The position numbers and the translations under genes were made by a program. The notes under the pieces are model-generated. The model made no database searches, was not told the origin of the DNA, and was given only the letters and a program-made list of their open reading frames with translations. Positions 15,201 to 24,467 of a stretch of DNA of 64,000 nt are shown here, piece after piece. Location of the stretch: the NCBI RefSeq assembly GCF_042466685.1, contig NZ_CP170448.1, positions 2,976,001 to 3,040,000 on the forward strand. The letters run 5' to 3'. Source of the DNA: Vreelandella sp042466685. GTDB lineage: Bacteria; Pseudomonadota; Gammaproteobacteria; Pseudomonadales; Halomonadaceae. Each line of letters begins with the position of its first letter. Position 1 is the first letter of the stretch.

Positions 15201-18200
15201 ATGGAAGTCAATAATCGCGAATTGGCCCTTCAAACTGGTCTGCTTTTGTTGCTGGTGTCCACCATTGTGATTGGTGCAGGCGGCTTTTTGTTGGGCTTTT
15301 TTCCTGACGTTAATCAGCCGCAATTGCTCGCTCTGCTACCGGACAGTGCGCTGGTGATTCTGTTATGTGGGTTAGGGCTCAGCGCCGTAATGGCTGGCTT
15401 TGAAGGTTTTCGTAAAGTCACCTCCATCGCACTGGCTGCGGTTGCCAGCTATACGCTGATACACAACGGTCTAGACCCTTCATCTCACGCTGCCTCCTTG
15501 CTGAGTGGGCATCCACGCTTGCCTAGCCAAGCCGCCCCCATACTACTTATGGCAGCATTTTGCCTCTGGGCAGGCCCTCAAGGACGTTGGCAGCGCCATA
15601 TTTGGCAACTCGGTGGACTTTTTTTATTAGCGGTTGGCTGCATTACATTAGCCGCCCATCATGGATGGCCCGTGCCCACCTGGCTACCCCGGGCCAGCGC
15701 GTTGATTCCTGGCCTGATCGGCTCTCTATTTGGCATCGCCATGGTGATGGTGAGCCTGCATGTTCCTCATTTAAAGACATCCTTAAGCAGTGCTGCTGTA
15801 TTGGCGGGTATCCTGGGCGTTAGCCTGAGTATGAGCGGCTGGTTTGTCGTCAGTTGGAACCAGCATGAAGATATGCGGCAAAGCGCTCAGCACAACCTGG
15901 AAGGTATCGCGGTCAATATTGACCAGATGCTGGCGTCGCGAGCGATAGTGATAGAACGCTTAACAGAACGATGGCGTCAGGTATTTGCAGACCCCAGATC
16001 GCGAAGCAGGGAGGTCGAGCGCTACTGGACAGATTATCCAAGCCTATTAGCCATTGGCTACTTCAATCCTACGGCCAATGACATATGGCGCCGTGCTCGC
16101 CATAGCAGTGCTCTACTTTGGCTCGATGGCCAGTTGGGTAGCTTAGCGACATTGACTTGGCTTAATCAGCAGCGAGGTGACATACAGTGGTCGTTTCCTG
16201 ACTATGAACGCCCTACGCTTGCGCTGCTCTCCGTTAAGCAGCCAGGGCGCCCCTATCAACTCGTAGCCGCCATCGATATAGCGTTACTGATTGAGCGGGA
16301 AACCAGTGTCGTCAATGGCACTTTTGCGTTGCACATAACCCATACCAACGGCTACCTCATTAATGAGGGGAATGGCCTGCAGCCCGCCGCTGCCATCGCG
16401 CCGCCAACGAAAGTTCTCGCCGAGCACACGGCGGTGTTACCAGGAGGGGCGATCATTAAGCTGGCACTTTCTGAACTCCCCAACCCACCGGTCAAACTAG
16501 CGCATTTTATAGCGGCTGGCGTGGGGTTTTCCGGTCTGCTGCTCACTTATCAGTTGGTTTTCAGCCTTGCATTGATATCTGCCCGAGCGCAGCGCTCGCG
16601 CGAACTTACGAAAGCTAAAGAGACCTTGCAGGATAGCGAACAGCGGTTTCGCTCGCTGTTTACCCAAAACCCCGATGCCGTATTTTCCCTCGATTTGAAC
16701 GGTTATCATTTAAGCGTCAATCGATCAGTCCTTACCCTCCTTGAAACTGACGAAGCACAGATTATTGGTCGTCATTGGAAAGAGATCGTCGCCCCTGAAC
16801 ATCATGTCATCGTGGAGGCCGCCTTCCAGCAAGCGTTAACGGGGATTGCTCAGCGTTTTGAGTTGGAGGTTATCAGCCAGCAGGGTAGCGCACGCCAACT
16901 GGACATCTCGTTTTTGCCCACCGTCGTCCAGGATAGAGTGGTGGGCGTCTACGGTATCGCCAAGGAGATGACGGCGCTGCGCCAAAAAGAGTCTCAGCTA
17001 CGCATTTATCAACGCAGCCTGGAAGCCAGTAGCAACGGCATTTTAATTTGTGAGGCTCAGCAAACGGATTATCCCATTATTTATGTAAACTCTGCCTTTA
17101 CCGATATGACAGGCTACGCGCTTGAAGAAGTAAAAGGGCGCAGCTGCCGTTTTTTACAGGGCCCCGATACCGACCCACAGCAGATTACTGAAATACAGCG
17201 CGCGCTTGAGCAGCAACACGATATCACCTTGACCCTTCGCAATTATCGCAAAAACGGCCAAGCCTTCTGGAACAATCTATTTCTCTCACCGGTACGTGGC
17301 CCTGACGGACAAGTAACGCACTTTGTCGGCAGTATCAATGATATCTCTGAGCGCCGGGATCATGAGAACGCACTTGCTTTCCATGCCACCCACGATGTAT
17401 TGACCGGCCTTGGCAACCGCGCCCTGTTTGAAGATCATTTGCGCCATGACGTCGAACTTGCCCGGCGCCATGAGCAGCAACTAGCGGTACTGTTTATTGA
17501 TTTGGATGAGTTCAAGCCCATCAACGATACGCTGGGGCATGGTATTGGCGATCAAGTGCTTATCAACGTCGCCCGCCGGCTTGAACAGGCGATTCGACCT
17601 TCCGACACCTTGTGCCGTTTCGGAGGAGATGAGTTTGTGTTGCTACTACCGGATCTGGATAGCCCTCAGCAGGCAGAAGAAATTGCCGAGCGTCTGCTTG
17701 AAGCCCTTTCTCTGCCTTACCGCATAGAGCGCCATGAACTCTACCTGTCGGCAAGCATTGGCATTGCGCTTAATGACCAGCAGCTAATACAACCAGAGGA
17801 GTTGCTCCAGCAAGCCGATATGGCGATGTACAAAGCCAAGCAGCAAGGTCGCAACACCCTGCAAACCTTCACTCAGGATATTAATCAAAAGCTCACTCAA
17901 CGGGTAACACTGAGAAATGATTTACAGGAAGCGATTCTAAATGAGCAGTTTGAACTGCATTACCAGCCGTTGCTGACTATCGAAGGAGCAATTCAGGGCT
18001 TTGAAGCGCTGGTACGTTGGAACCACCCGATCAAAGGCCCGATCTCGCCGGCGCTATTTATTCCCATTGCTGAAGAGACAGGGCAGATTATCGCCCTGGG
18101 CCAGTGGGTCATAGAGCGCGCCGCACGGGATTTTCTCACTCTCCAGCCGCAGCTTCCCAGCCACTGCCGTATTTCGGTCAACCTTTCGCCAATGCAGTTT

Positions 18201-18692
18201 CATCGGCCCAGTTTTTTGAGCTCGCTCAGCGCTACCCTTGAAGCCACGGGGCTCAGCGCGACCTCGCTAGAGCTTGAGTTAACCGAAGGCATATTGATGA
18301 ATGATACCGACGCCGCGATTGATACGCTGCATGCGCTGCGCGGGATGGGGATTAGCGTGGCCATAGATGACTTCGGTACCGGTTTTTCAAGCCTGAGTTA
18401 CTTGCGTCACTTACCCGTCGATAAGGTAAAAATTGATCGCAGTTTTATCAACAATATTGCCCATAATAGTAAGGATGCCGCTATCGTTCAGGGCATTGTG
18501 GCACTTGCTCACCACCTGGAGCTGAAGGTGGTGGCAGAGGGGGTAGAGACGTCACAACAGCACCAGCAGCTGGTGGCGTTGAAGTGCGATGTTGTTCAGG
18601 GCTACCTGTTCGCTCGCCCTATGCCCTTCAAACCGCTATGCGATTGGCTAACGGAGCAGAGGGGCTCCGTCACATCGGCAGTACGGCGATAA
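15201..18692 (+). CDS. Membrane PAS-LOV-GGDEF-EAL cyclic-di-GMP enzyme
   Basis: A 1163-residue protein. Residues 1-220 hold about seven hydrophobic helices, followed by an extracytoplasmic stretch (about 225-420), another helix (about 430-455), a PAS domain (about 480-590), a second PAS of LOV type (about 600-720), GGDEF (motif 808-812) and EAL (935-937). GGDEF and the EAL metal and catalytic motifs (ELTEG, DDFGTGFSS, VAEGVET) are intact, so it may both make and break c-di-GMP. The LOV core has GRSCRFLQG with the adduct cysteine Cys649 and conserved Asn residues in RNYRKNG and FWNN. Ile712 replaces the usual Gln. The gene stands alone and overlaps ycgN tail-to-tail. Confidence 0.92.
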   Translation: MEVNNRELALQTGLLLLLVSTIVIGAGGFLLGFFPDVNQPQLLALLPDSALVILLCGLGLSAVMAGFEGFRKVTSIALAAVASYTLIHNGLDPSSHAASLLSGHPRLPSQAAPILLMAAFCLWAGPQGRWQRHIWQLGGLFLLAVGCITLAAHHGWPVPTWLPRASALIPGLIGSLFGIAMVMVSLHVPHLKTSLSSAAVLAGILGVSLSMSGWFVVSWNQHEDMRQSAQHNLEGIAVNIDQMLASRAIVIERLTERWRQVFADPRSRSREVERYWTDYPSLLAIGYFNPTANDIWRRARHSSALLWLDGQLGSLATLTWLNQQRGDIQWSFPDYERPTLALLSVKQPGRPYQLVAAIDIALLIERETSVVNGTFALHITHTNGYLINEGNGLQPAAAIAPPTKVLAEHTAVLPGGAIIKLALSELPNPPVKLAHFIAAGVGFSGLLLTYQLVFSLALISARAQRSRELTKAKETLQDSEQRFRSLFTQNPDAVFSLDLNGYHLSVNRSVLTLLETDEAQIIGRHWKEIVAPEHHVIVEAAFQQALTGIAQRFELEVISQQGSARQLDISFLPTVVQDRVVGVYGIAKEMTALRQKESQLRIYQRSLEASSNGILICEAQQTDYPIIYVNSAFTDMTGYALEEVKGRSCRFLQGPDTDPQQITEIQRALEQQHDITLTLRNYRKNGQAFWNNLFLSPVRGPDGQVTHFVGSINDISERRDHENALAFHATHDVLTGLGNRALFEDHLRHDVELARRHEQQLAVLFIDLDEFKPINDTLGHGIGDQVLINVARRLEQAIRPSDTLCRFGGDEFVLLLPDLDSPQQAEEIAERLLEALSLPYRIERHELYLSASIGIALNDQQLIQPEELLQQADMAMYKAKQQGRNTLQTFTQDINQKLTQRVTLRNDLQEAILNEQFELHYQPLLTIEGAIQGFEALVRWNHPIKGPISPALFIPIAEETGQIIALGQWVIERAARDFLTLQPQLPSHCRISVNLSPMQFHRPSFLSSLSATLEATGLSATSLELELTEGILMNDTDAAIDTLHALRGMGISVAIDDFGTGFSSLSYLRHLPVDKVKIDRSFINNIAHNSKDAAIVQGIVALAHHLELKVVAEGVETSQQHQQLVALKCDVVQGYLFARPMPFKPLCDWLTEQRGSVTSAVRR

Positions 18693-19113
18693 TATGCGAC
18701 TCTAATTGCTGCTCGGGCACCTCGTCCTGGGAAACGGCAAAACTGCGCACACTGACCCCTTTACGGTGAACCCGCTCGGCGTCGTTGCTCAGCAGCGGAT
18801 GCCAGCCCGCCAGTTTGCGCCCTTCCGCCACCCGCCGGTAGCCACAGCTCTGTGGCAGCCAGGTAAATTCTTTCACCAGCGCTGGCGTCAGTTGGGTGCA
18901 GTCGGGCACACTGTCGAAACGATTAGCATAGTCGCTGCACTGGCAGCTGTGGATATCCAGTAGACGACAGGCAACATTGAGCACCGCCAACTCCTGGGTG
19001 TCTTCATCGTGCAACTTCAGTAAGCAGCACTGTCCACAGCCATCGCATAGCGCTTCCCACTCCTGGGGCGTCAGCTCTTCAAGGGTAAAGCGCTCCCAAA
19101 AACGTTCGCGCAT
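18670..19113 (-). CDS. ycgN: YcgN-family cysteine cluster protein
   Basis: A 147-residue UPF0260/YcgN protein of unknown function. The characteristic cysteine cluster DGCGQCCLLKL lies near residue 25, and two more cysteines follow in HSCQCSDYANR, suggesting a metal or iron-sulfur site. AGGAG precedes the ATG. Its 3' end overlaps the c-di-GMP gene by 23 bases tail-to-tail. It heads the same direction as the acpH-ycgL-rnd group, a neighbourhood also known in pseudomonads. Confidence 0.88.
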   Translation of the reverse strand: MRERFWERFTLEELTPQEWEALCDGCGQCCLLKLHDEDTQELAVLNVACRLLDIHSCQCSDYANRFDSVPDCTQLTPALVKEFTWLPQSCGYRRVAEGRKLAGWHPLLSNDAERVHRKGVSVRSFAVSQDEVPEQQLESHIIAVLPM

Positions 19114-19152
19114 CGCGTCTCTCCTGCCTCATTGTCACGGTTAAACACTTTA

Positions 19153-19728
19153 TTATGGGGATCTATCTTGATGGCTTAATTCAGCCACCAGCTCTGGCCA
19201 TAGTGTCTGAAAATCGTTCTCTAATGCCTGATAATCATCCTGCAACCACGGTACTAAAGCAGCCAACTGATTGGGGCCCGATAAACGCCGGCCGATGCCG
19301 GCGACGGCCCGGCAGGTAAACGCAAAGTCAGCGTAGCCTCTTAACCAGTCGTGCTCGACCAGTATCGGCATCATACCCGCCAGCCGGTTCGGCGCGGTGC
19401 GGGCAGCAAGCAGTCGATAGCAGCGCTCAACTAGCGCTTCCTGATCCGCCTGCCCCGCCGTATCACGGGCCAGAAAATGATCCCACACCATATCCAGCGC
19501 AATGCCCGCATAGCGCCGCTGCCCCGCAGGCGCTCGCCGTCGGGCATTAACAACACTGGGATGGCTATCCACCCACGCGTCCACCCGGCGGTGATGGCGG
19601 ATACCCAGCGCAGTGGCCGCCGGCCAAGCGGTTAAATCCCGCCCCTTAACGCCATCGGCAATTAAGTTGCCGTAGAGAAAATCATCGCTACCGCCACTCA
19701 CCAACCAGGCGTGGGCCAGAAAATTCAT
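19153..19728 (-). CDS. acpH: ACP phosphodiesterase (AcpH family)
   Basis: A 191-residue HD-like hydrolase. The N-terminus MNFLAHAWLVSGGSDDFLYG with NLIADGVKG matches acyl carrier protein phosphodiesterase, which removes the 4'-phosphopantetheine group from holo-ACP. Likely metal ligands are His6, the HHRRVD segment (about residue 45) and DMVWDHFLA. It starts six bases after the ycgL stop, so translation is probably coupled. Confidence 0.85.
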   Translation of the reverse strand: MNFLAHAWLVSGGSDDFLYGNLIADGVKGRDLTAWPAATALGIRHHRRVDAWVDSHPSVVNARRRAPAGQRRYAGIALDMVWDHFLARDTAGQADQEALVERCYRLLAARTAPNRLAGMMPILVEHDWLRGYADFAFTCRAVAGIGRRLSGPNQLAALVPWLQDDYQALENDFQTLWPELVAELSHQDRSP

Positions 19729-19734
19729 AACCGA

Positions 19735-20043
19735 CTATGATGACGCTTTATCAGCGTGTGAGGCAACGTGGGCACGGTGCACGTCGAGCAAATAGGCTTC
19801 TTTAGGCGGCGGCATTTGTAGATAGAACCCTTTCTCTTTAATCCCAGCCACCACGTCTGCGGCGTTGACCCGTGACAATTTTTTGTCAGTGGTCAGCAGC
19901 ATGGTAAACACCGGCATCGGCTTGCCAAAGGTTTCCAGCAGTTGCTCGGGGACGTCAGCCAACCCTTGACGCTTGTCGACGTATAAATACATCTCATCTT
20001 TACGCGAGCTTTTAAACACTTCACAAATCAGTTTGTCGCTCAT
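19735..20043 (-). CDS. ycgL: YcgL-domain protein
   Basis: A 102-residue member of the small YcgL (UPF0745) family. MYLYVDKRQGLADVPEQLL and FYLQMPP are the conserved features. Function is unknown. Its ATG overlaps the rnd stop codon (ATGA), a strong sign of co-translation with ribonuclease D, and acpH follows six bases on. The rnd-ycgL pairing is common in gammaproteobacteria. Confidence 0.9.
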   Translation of the reverse strand: MSDKLICEVFKSSRKDEMYLYVDKRQGLADVPEQLLETFGKPMPVFTMLLTTDKKLSRVNAADVVAGIKEKGFYLQMPPPKEAYLLDVHRAHVASHADKASS

Positions 20044-21176
20044 GATGGTCGCTCCTCAAGGGCCTGGGCCAAAGCGTCATTTAAACACTCGCCCCGCCAA
20101 CCGGTGGGCCAGCTTAGCGGCTCCCCCGCCAAGTCCTGCATCACCAGTGTTTCAATATCCCGGCGGCGCAGTAGCATTTCCGGTGCCACCCCCAAGTCAT
20201 TGGCTTTAGCGGTTACCGCCTTTTTAAGTGCTTTAAAGCGTGACTTGAACGTCGGGTGCATGGGGTCTGGCCAACGATTGGGCAGCGCCTCTTCATCACA
20301 GTGCTGGGCCTGTTTCACCATCGCCAGCAGTGCGTCGCCCTCTTTTTTGATCAGCATTGGCTTTATGCCTTCCACCTCCGCGAGCTCGAAGCGGTTGCTG
20401 GGCATCTTTTCGGCGATCGCAAACAACAGCTTATCGCTAATCAACCAATTGCGCGGCAAGTCCCGGCGGCGTGTTTCACCTTCACGCCAGGTGGTCATCA
20501 GCCGATACGCTTCCATTTGGCGGGGCGTTAAGCGCCATAGCTGGCGTTGACGGGTATACCACTGCTGGTCGTTATCGACACTGCGGCCAGCCAGTTCGAT
20601 TAAGTTGGCACACTCAGCATCCACCCACTCGCGCCGCCCCAGCATGGCGAGCTTTTCCGCCTGTAGCGTCCAGACTTTTAACAGATAGATCACATCCAGT
20701 GCAGCGTAGTGGCACTGGGCAGGTGACAGCGGGCGCAGTAACCAGTTTGAGCGGGTCTCCTCTTTAGGCAAGGTTTCACCGACCCAAAATTCGACCAGCT
20801 TTTGATACCCCATTCCAGCGTTTTCGCCCAAAAAGCCCTGCACCACCTGAGTGTCAATTAACGGCTCCGGCAGTACGCCCGCCCAGAGCTGGAAAACTTC
20901 CAGGTCTTCACTGCAGGCGTGCAGTAGCTTGATGGCGCTATTTTGCAGCAGTGCTCGGAATTTATCGGTGCAAGGGACGGCCACCGGATCAATCAGATAA
21001 GCCTCTTCGCCCGCGGTGAATTGGATCAGCGCCGGGACTGGAAAAAAGGTGTTCTCTCGGAAAAACTCGGTATCCAGAGCGACCACAGCGGCATCGGCTA
21101 CTTGTTCGCATGCCGCATCAAGCGCATCTGGTGTATCAAGCCATTGATAAGAGGGGGTAAGAGAGGACAAAAGCAT
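20040..21176 (-). CDS. rnd: Ribonuclease D
   Basis: A 378-residue 3'-5' exoribonuclease that trims tRNA precursors. The DEDD exonuclease domain (about 10-180) shows ALDTEFFRENTFFP with the first Asp and Glu, HACSEDLEV, and HYAALDVIYLLKVW with the last Asp and Tyr. HRDC-type helical domains follow. The ATG at 21174-21176 follows GGAAG and gives MLLSSLTPSYQWLDTP; a TTG six codons upstream is less likely. First gene of rnd-ycgL-acpH. Confidence 0.93.
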   Translation of the reverse strand: MLLSSLTPSYQWLDTPDALDAACEQVADAAVVALDTEFFRENTFFPVPALIQFTAGEEAYLIDPVAVPCTDKFRALLQNSAIKLLHACSEDLEVFQLWAGVLPEPLIDTQVVQGFLGENAGMGYQKLVEFWVGETLPKEETRSNWLLRPLSPAQCHYAALDVIYLLKVWTLQAEKLAMLGRREWVDAECANLIELAGRSVDNDQQWYTRQRQLWRLTPRQMEAYRLMTTWREGETRRRDLPRNWLISDKLLFAIAEKMPSNRFELAEVEGIKPMLIKKEGDALLAMVKQAQHCDEEALPNRWPDPMHPTFKSRFKALKKAVTAKANDLGVAPEMLLRRRDIETLVMQDLAGEPLSWPTGWRGECLNDALAQALEERPS

Positions 21177-21223
21177 TCTTCCAAGTTGGCGCAAACGCTA
21201 CCGCGCTTGCGTTTTAAATAGGC

Positions 21224-21829
21224 TTATTCACTGGCAAACGGCAAACGACCGTTAAACGCACGGCTCAAAGTACCGCCATCAACGTACTCCAGTTCACCGC
21301 CCATGGGGACGCCATAAGCAAGCCGCGAGAGTTTGACGTTATGCGCTGAAAGCAGCGAGGCAATGTAGTGGGCCGTGGCTTCCCCTTCGATCGTCGGGTT
21401 AGTGGCCAATACCACCTCTTCAATGAGCCCTTCTGCTACGCGCGCTTCCAGCAAGTCTAAACCAATTGACTCTGGCCCAACGCCATCCAACGGCGAAAGG
21501 TGCCCGTGAAGCACGAAGTAGCGCCCTTTAAAGCCACCGGCCTCTTCAATCGCCAGTTGATCGGCAGGCGACTCCACCACACACAGCAGCGAATCATCGC
21601 GACGCGGACTCTCACACAGCGCGCAAATATCGGCCTCGGTGAGTGTGCGGCAGCGCTGGCAGTAGCCGACTTCTTCAATGGCTTGCTGGATAACCTCAGC
21701 AAGGCGTTGGCCACCGGGCCGCTCGCGCTCAAGCAGATGCATCGCCATGCGCTGGGCCGTTTTGGGCCCAACGCCGGGAAGCACGCGAAACGCCTCCATT
21801 AACTGCTCAACGAGTGGAGAAAAACGCAT
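21224..21829 (-). CDS. recR: Recombination mediator protein RecR
   Basis: A 201-residue protein of normal length. It has the helix-hairpin-helix LPGVGPKTAQRMAMHLL, a four-Cys zinc finger (CQRC and CALC, about 58-73) and a Toprim domain with VVESPADQLAIE and TNPTIEGEATA. RecR works with RecF and RecO to load RecA at gaps. It starts three bases after ybaB, completing the conserved dnaX-ybaB-recR operon. Confidence 0.96.
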   Translation of the reverse strand: MRFSPLVEQLMEAFRVLPGVGPKTAQRMAMHLLERERPGGQRLAEVIQQAIEEVGYCQRCRTLTEADICALCESPRRDDSLLCVVESPADQLAIEEAGGFKGRYFVLHGHLSPLDGVGPESIGLDLLEARVAEGLIEEVVLATNPTIEGEATAHYIASLLSAHNVKLSRLAYGVPMGGELEYVDGGTLSRAFNGRLPFASE

Positions 21830-21832
21830 TGC

Positions 21833-22159
21833 TTAGAACGGCATCTTAAAGCCGGGCGGAAGGTTTAAACCCGCCGTTGCTTCTTCCATTTTCTGTTTAG
21901 AGCTGACTTCAAGCTTGCGCACTGCGTCATTGACCGCCGCGGCAAGCAAATCCTCCAACAGTTCTTTGTCCTCTTCCATGACGCTGGGATCAATGGAGAC
22001 ATTGGATACGTCGTGGCGACCATTCATGGTGACCTTGACCATACCGGCGCCCGCTTCACCCTGCACTTCGGCTTTGGCGACTTCTTCCTGGGCCTGCTGC
22101 ATCTTTTCCTGCATCTCTTGGGCTTGTTTCATTAAGTTGCCCATTCCACCTTTAAGCAT
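21833..22159 (-). CDS. YbaB/EbfC nucleoid-associated protein
   Basis: A 108-residue YbaB/EbfC DNA-binding protein. The N-terminus MLKGGMGNLMKQAQEMQEKM is a Met/Gln-rich helix. The core has VTMNGRHDVSNVSIDPS and the end is GLNLPPGFKMPF, all standard. It binds DNA as a tweezer-shaped dimer. It lies between dnaX and recR in the usual order. Confidence 0.95.
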   Translation of the reverse strand: MLKGGMGNLMKQAQEMQEKMQQAQEEVAKAEVQGEAGAGMVKVTMNGRHDVSNVSIDPSVMEEDKELLEDLLAAAVNDAVRKLEVSSKQKMEEATAGLNLPPGFKMPF

Positions 22160-22246
22160 GGTCTGATCTCCAACGTGGTTATAAGATAATCTCTAGCTAT
22201 TTTGAGACTGTTTGAAAGCGTGTATGACAGACTGTCGGTAAAGCGC

Positions 22247-24307
22247 TTAGCGCATCGCATCGGCAGGCTTAACGCTGGATTCTATCAACTTGGCCCCAAA
22301 TGCCTGCTGCAGCTTCTGTACATGGGGGTCGTGATTGAGTAGATCAACCGCTTGAGCGTGACGCTCTTTATTAAGTCGCTCTTCGCGCTGGCGGGGCGTT
22401 TCCAGGCTATTAGACAACTCGGCCACGTAAAACGCTATCCGCCGTGGCATGCCCTGCTCTTTTAACGCCCGCTCAATGCGGGTTTGATGCACTTCCGCCT
22501 GCATGGCCTCTTGACTGGGATCCAGGCGCAGCGTCAGCAACGTGCCGTCGTCACTCTCGACCAAACAGTTGCCCGCCAGGTTACGGGTTAACCCCCCCAA
22601 ACCCAGGGAGTCGAAGCCCTCCAACCACTTAGCATTATCCAGTATGCCTGGCCGGGTTGCTGGAACAGTTTCTGAAACGGTTTCTGAAACAGTTTCTGGA
22701 ACAGCATCTGGCTGGGTTTCCGGGATGGCGTCTGATAGCGCCTCAGGTGGAACTGTTGGCGACTCAGCCATAGTGGGCTCTAAAGCCTCGGACTCAGAGG
22801 CTGTTTCAGGCGTTAAGGTTGGCTCTGGCTCAGCAGTATGTTCCGGCTCAGCAGTATGTTTCGGCTCAGCCAGTGCCGCTGGCTCAGGGGGTTGCTGCTG
22901 GGGAGCTTCCACCTCGGTCACGCCTGTATCCGCTTCCACTGTCCAAGGAGGTGGCTCTTGCAGCGGTGGCGCCTCTGCGGCAGCAGGCATAACCGTTTCA
23001 GGCTGAGATTGAGGCTCGGCTGGTGGCTTTGATTGAACGTCTGGCTCAGCGTCTGGCCGAGCTTCAGCTTCCGGCGAGGTGTGAAGTGGCGCTGATGATT
23101 CAGCTTCCGCCTCTGCTGCATGAGCACTCGCATCAGCCGCCGCTGTTGCCTCTAATGGGGCTTCGCGGCGCAGCGGTAACGGAGTGCGCGGCGGTTTTGG
23201 CACGCCCTGGGGGCGAAACGCCAGCATGCGCAGTAGCGTCATCTCTAACGCGCTGCGCAGATCGGGGGCATGCACCATGTCCCCACGGCCCTGAATACCA
23301 ATCTGGTAATAGAGCTGAATATCTTCAGCGGTGAAACGACTCGCTAGCTGCAGAATAACGTCACGATCACCGTGGCTGTTATCCACGGCGTCCGGCACCA
23401 TCTGCGCCACCGCCAAACGGTGGAGCATGCTGGATAGCTCATCCAGCACTGCGGCAAAATCGGGGCCCTGTTCAGCTAACTGGGCTACCTCGGCCAGCAG
23501 CCGCTGCACATCGACATCGGCCAGGGCTTCTGCCAATCCAAGTATATGACGATGATCCAGGGTGCCCAGCATGGCGGCTACATCCGCATGGCGAACGGCC
23601 CCCTGGCCAAAGGCAATCGCCTGGTCGGTTAGGCTCATGGCATCGCGCATTGAGCCTTCCGCTGCTTTCCCCAATAGCCATAATGCACTTTCGTCAAACT
23701 CAACATGCTCCTCACCCAGCACATAGGTCAAGTGCTCCACCACGCGCTCTGGCGGCATATGTTTAAGGGTAAATTGGAGACAGCGAGAAAGAACCGTCGG
23801 CGGCAGCTTTTGTGGATCCGTGGTCGCCAGCAGAAATTTAACGTGGGGAGGTGGCTCTTCCAGGGTTTTCAGCAGCGCATTGAAACTGCTGGTGGAGAGC
23901 ATATGCACCTCATCAATCAGGTACACCTTATAACGCCCTTGGGTAGGCGCGTACTGAACATTGTCCAGCAGTTCCCGGGTATCTTCTACTTTGGTTCTTG
24001 AAGCCGCATCAACCTCAATGAGATCAACAAAGCGCCCTTCATCAATTGCCTGACAGCTATCGCACTGGCCGCAGGGTGTAGAGGTAATGCCTTCATCGCC
24101 ACGGCCATTGGCCGTGCAATTCAAACACTTGGCAAGGATACGCGCCAAGGTGGTTTTACCCACCCCGCGGGTACCCGTAAATAGGTAAGCATGGTGCAGA
24201 CGGCCCTGATCAAGGGCGTTGACCAAAGCGCGTTGAACATGGGCCTGACCCACGAGTTCGTGGAATGTGCGAGGCCGCCACTTTCGGGCCAGAACCTGAT
24301 AGCTCAT
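22247..24307 (-). CDS. dnaX: DNA polymerase III subunits tau/gamma
   Basis: A 686-residue clamp-loader ATPase. The AAA+ domain has P-loop GTRGVGKTT (45-53), zinc finger cysteines 61, 64, 79, 82 and 85, Walker B LIDEVHMLS and sensor 1 TTDPQKLPPTVLSRC. After about residue 370 comes a long low-complexity linker of Glu, Pro, Thr and Ala containing short tandem repeats, then the tau C-terminal domain that binds the polymerase. The start is the ATG giving MSYQVLARKWRPRTF; AAGGAAG lies upstream. I saw no run of seven A's that would signal the E. coli type of frameshift to gamma. A GNRA hairpin lies 32 bases before the start. Confidence 0.95.
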   Translation of the reverse strand: MSYQVLARKWRPRTFHELVGQAHVQRALVNALDQGRLHHAYLFTGTRGVGKTTLARILAKCLNCTANGRGDEGITSTPCGQCDSCQAIDEGRFVDLIEVDAASRTKVEDTRELLDNVQYAPTQGRYKVYLIDEVHMLSTSSFNALLKTLEEPPPHVKFLLATTDPQKLPPTVLSRCLQFTLKHMPPERVVEHLTYVLGEEHVEFDESALWLLGKAAEGSMRDAMSLTDQAIAFGQGAVRHADVAAMLGTLDHRHILGLAEALADVDVQRLLAEVAQLAEQGPDFAAVLDELSSMLHRLAVAQMVPDAVDNSHGDRDVILQLASRFTAEDIQLYYQIGIQGRGDMVHAPDLRSALEMTLLRMLAFRPQGVPKPPRTPLPLRREAPLEATAAADASAHAAEAEAESSAPLHTSPEAEARPDAEPDVQSKPPAEPQSQPETVMPAAAEAPPLQEPPPWTVEADTGVTEVEAPQQQPPEPAALAEPKHTAEPEHTAEPEPTLTPETASESEALEPTMAESPTVPPEALSDAIPETQPDAVPETVSETVSETVPATRPGILDNAKWLEGFDSLGLGGLTRNLAGNCLVESDDGTLLTLRLDPSQEAMQAEVHQTRIERALKEQGMPRRIAFYVAELSNSLETPRQREERLNKERHAQAVDLLNHDPHVQKLQQAFGAKLIESSVKPADAMR
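22827..22873 (-). repeat. 18-bp in-frame tandem repeat in the dnaX linker
   Basis: Plus-strand units GGCTCAGCAGTATGTTCC (22827-22844) and GGCTCAGCAGTATGTTTC (22845-22862) are followed by a partial third (to 22873). They encode the repeated AEPEHT-like segments of the tau linker. A second set of shorter repeats based on GTTTCTGAAAC lies near 22668-22705. Confidence 0.85.
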
Positions 24308-24338
24308 GAAGCTGTACTTCCTTCGGCGGGCTGACTTA

Positions 24339-24362
24339 CCCCGCACTGTCGCCAGCGCGGGG
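24339..24362 (-). promoter_or_regulatory. GNRA-tetraloop hairpin in the dnaX leader
   Basis: The minus strand reads CCCCGCGCTG, then GCGA, then CAGTGCGGGG. The arms pair over 10 bp with a single G-U, and the loop is a GNRA tetraloop. It lies 32 bases upstream of the dnaX ATG. There is no T-run, so it is not an intrinsic terminator. It may be a leader RNA structure. Confidence 0.5.
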
Positions 24363-24467
24363 CAAAGGCCACGATGCATAACAAAGATGATGCGAGAACA
24401 AACGCCATTCTAGCGGTTGCACCGCAGCCCGCCAACCGCCTGGATAAAGCGGGGTGGTCGATAGCGC

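Noticed and set aside
22542..23006. Open frame of 154 codons on the plus strand opposite dnaX
   Set aside because: Ser/Gly/Val-rich low complexity, explained fully by the repeat-rich tau linker on the other strand.
22247..24307. E. coli-like programmed frameshift site in dnaX
   Set aside because: No A-AAA-AAG type slippery run was seen on the coding strand.
24301..24362. SRP (4.5S) RNA gene upstream of dnaX
   Set aside because: The sequence GTCAGCCCGCCGAAGGAAG only loosely resembles the conserved tip. The GGAA tetraloop with its symmetric internal loop is not formed, and no long paired stem encloses it.
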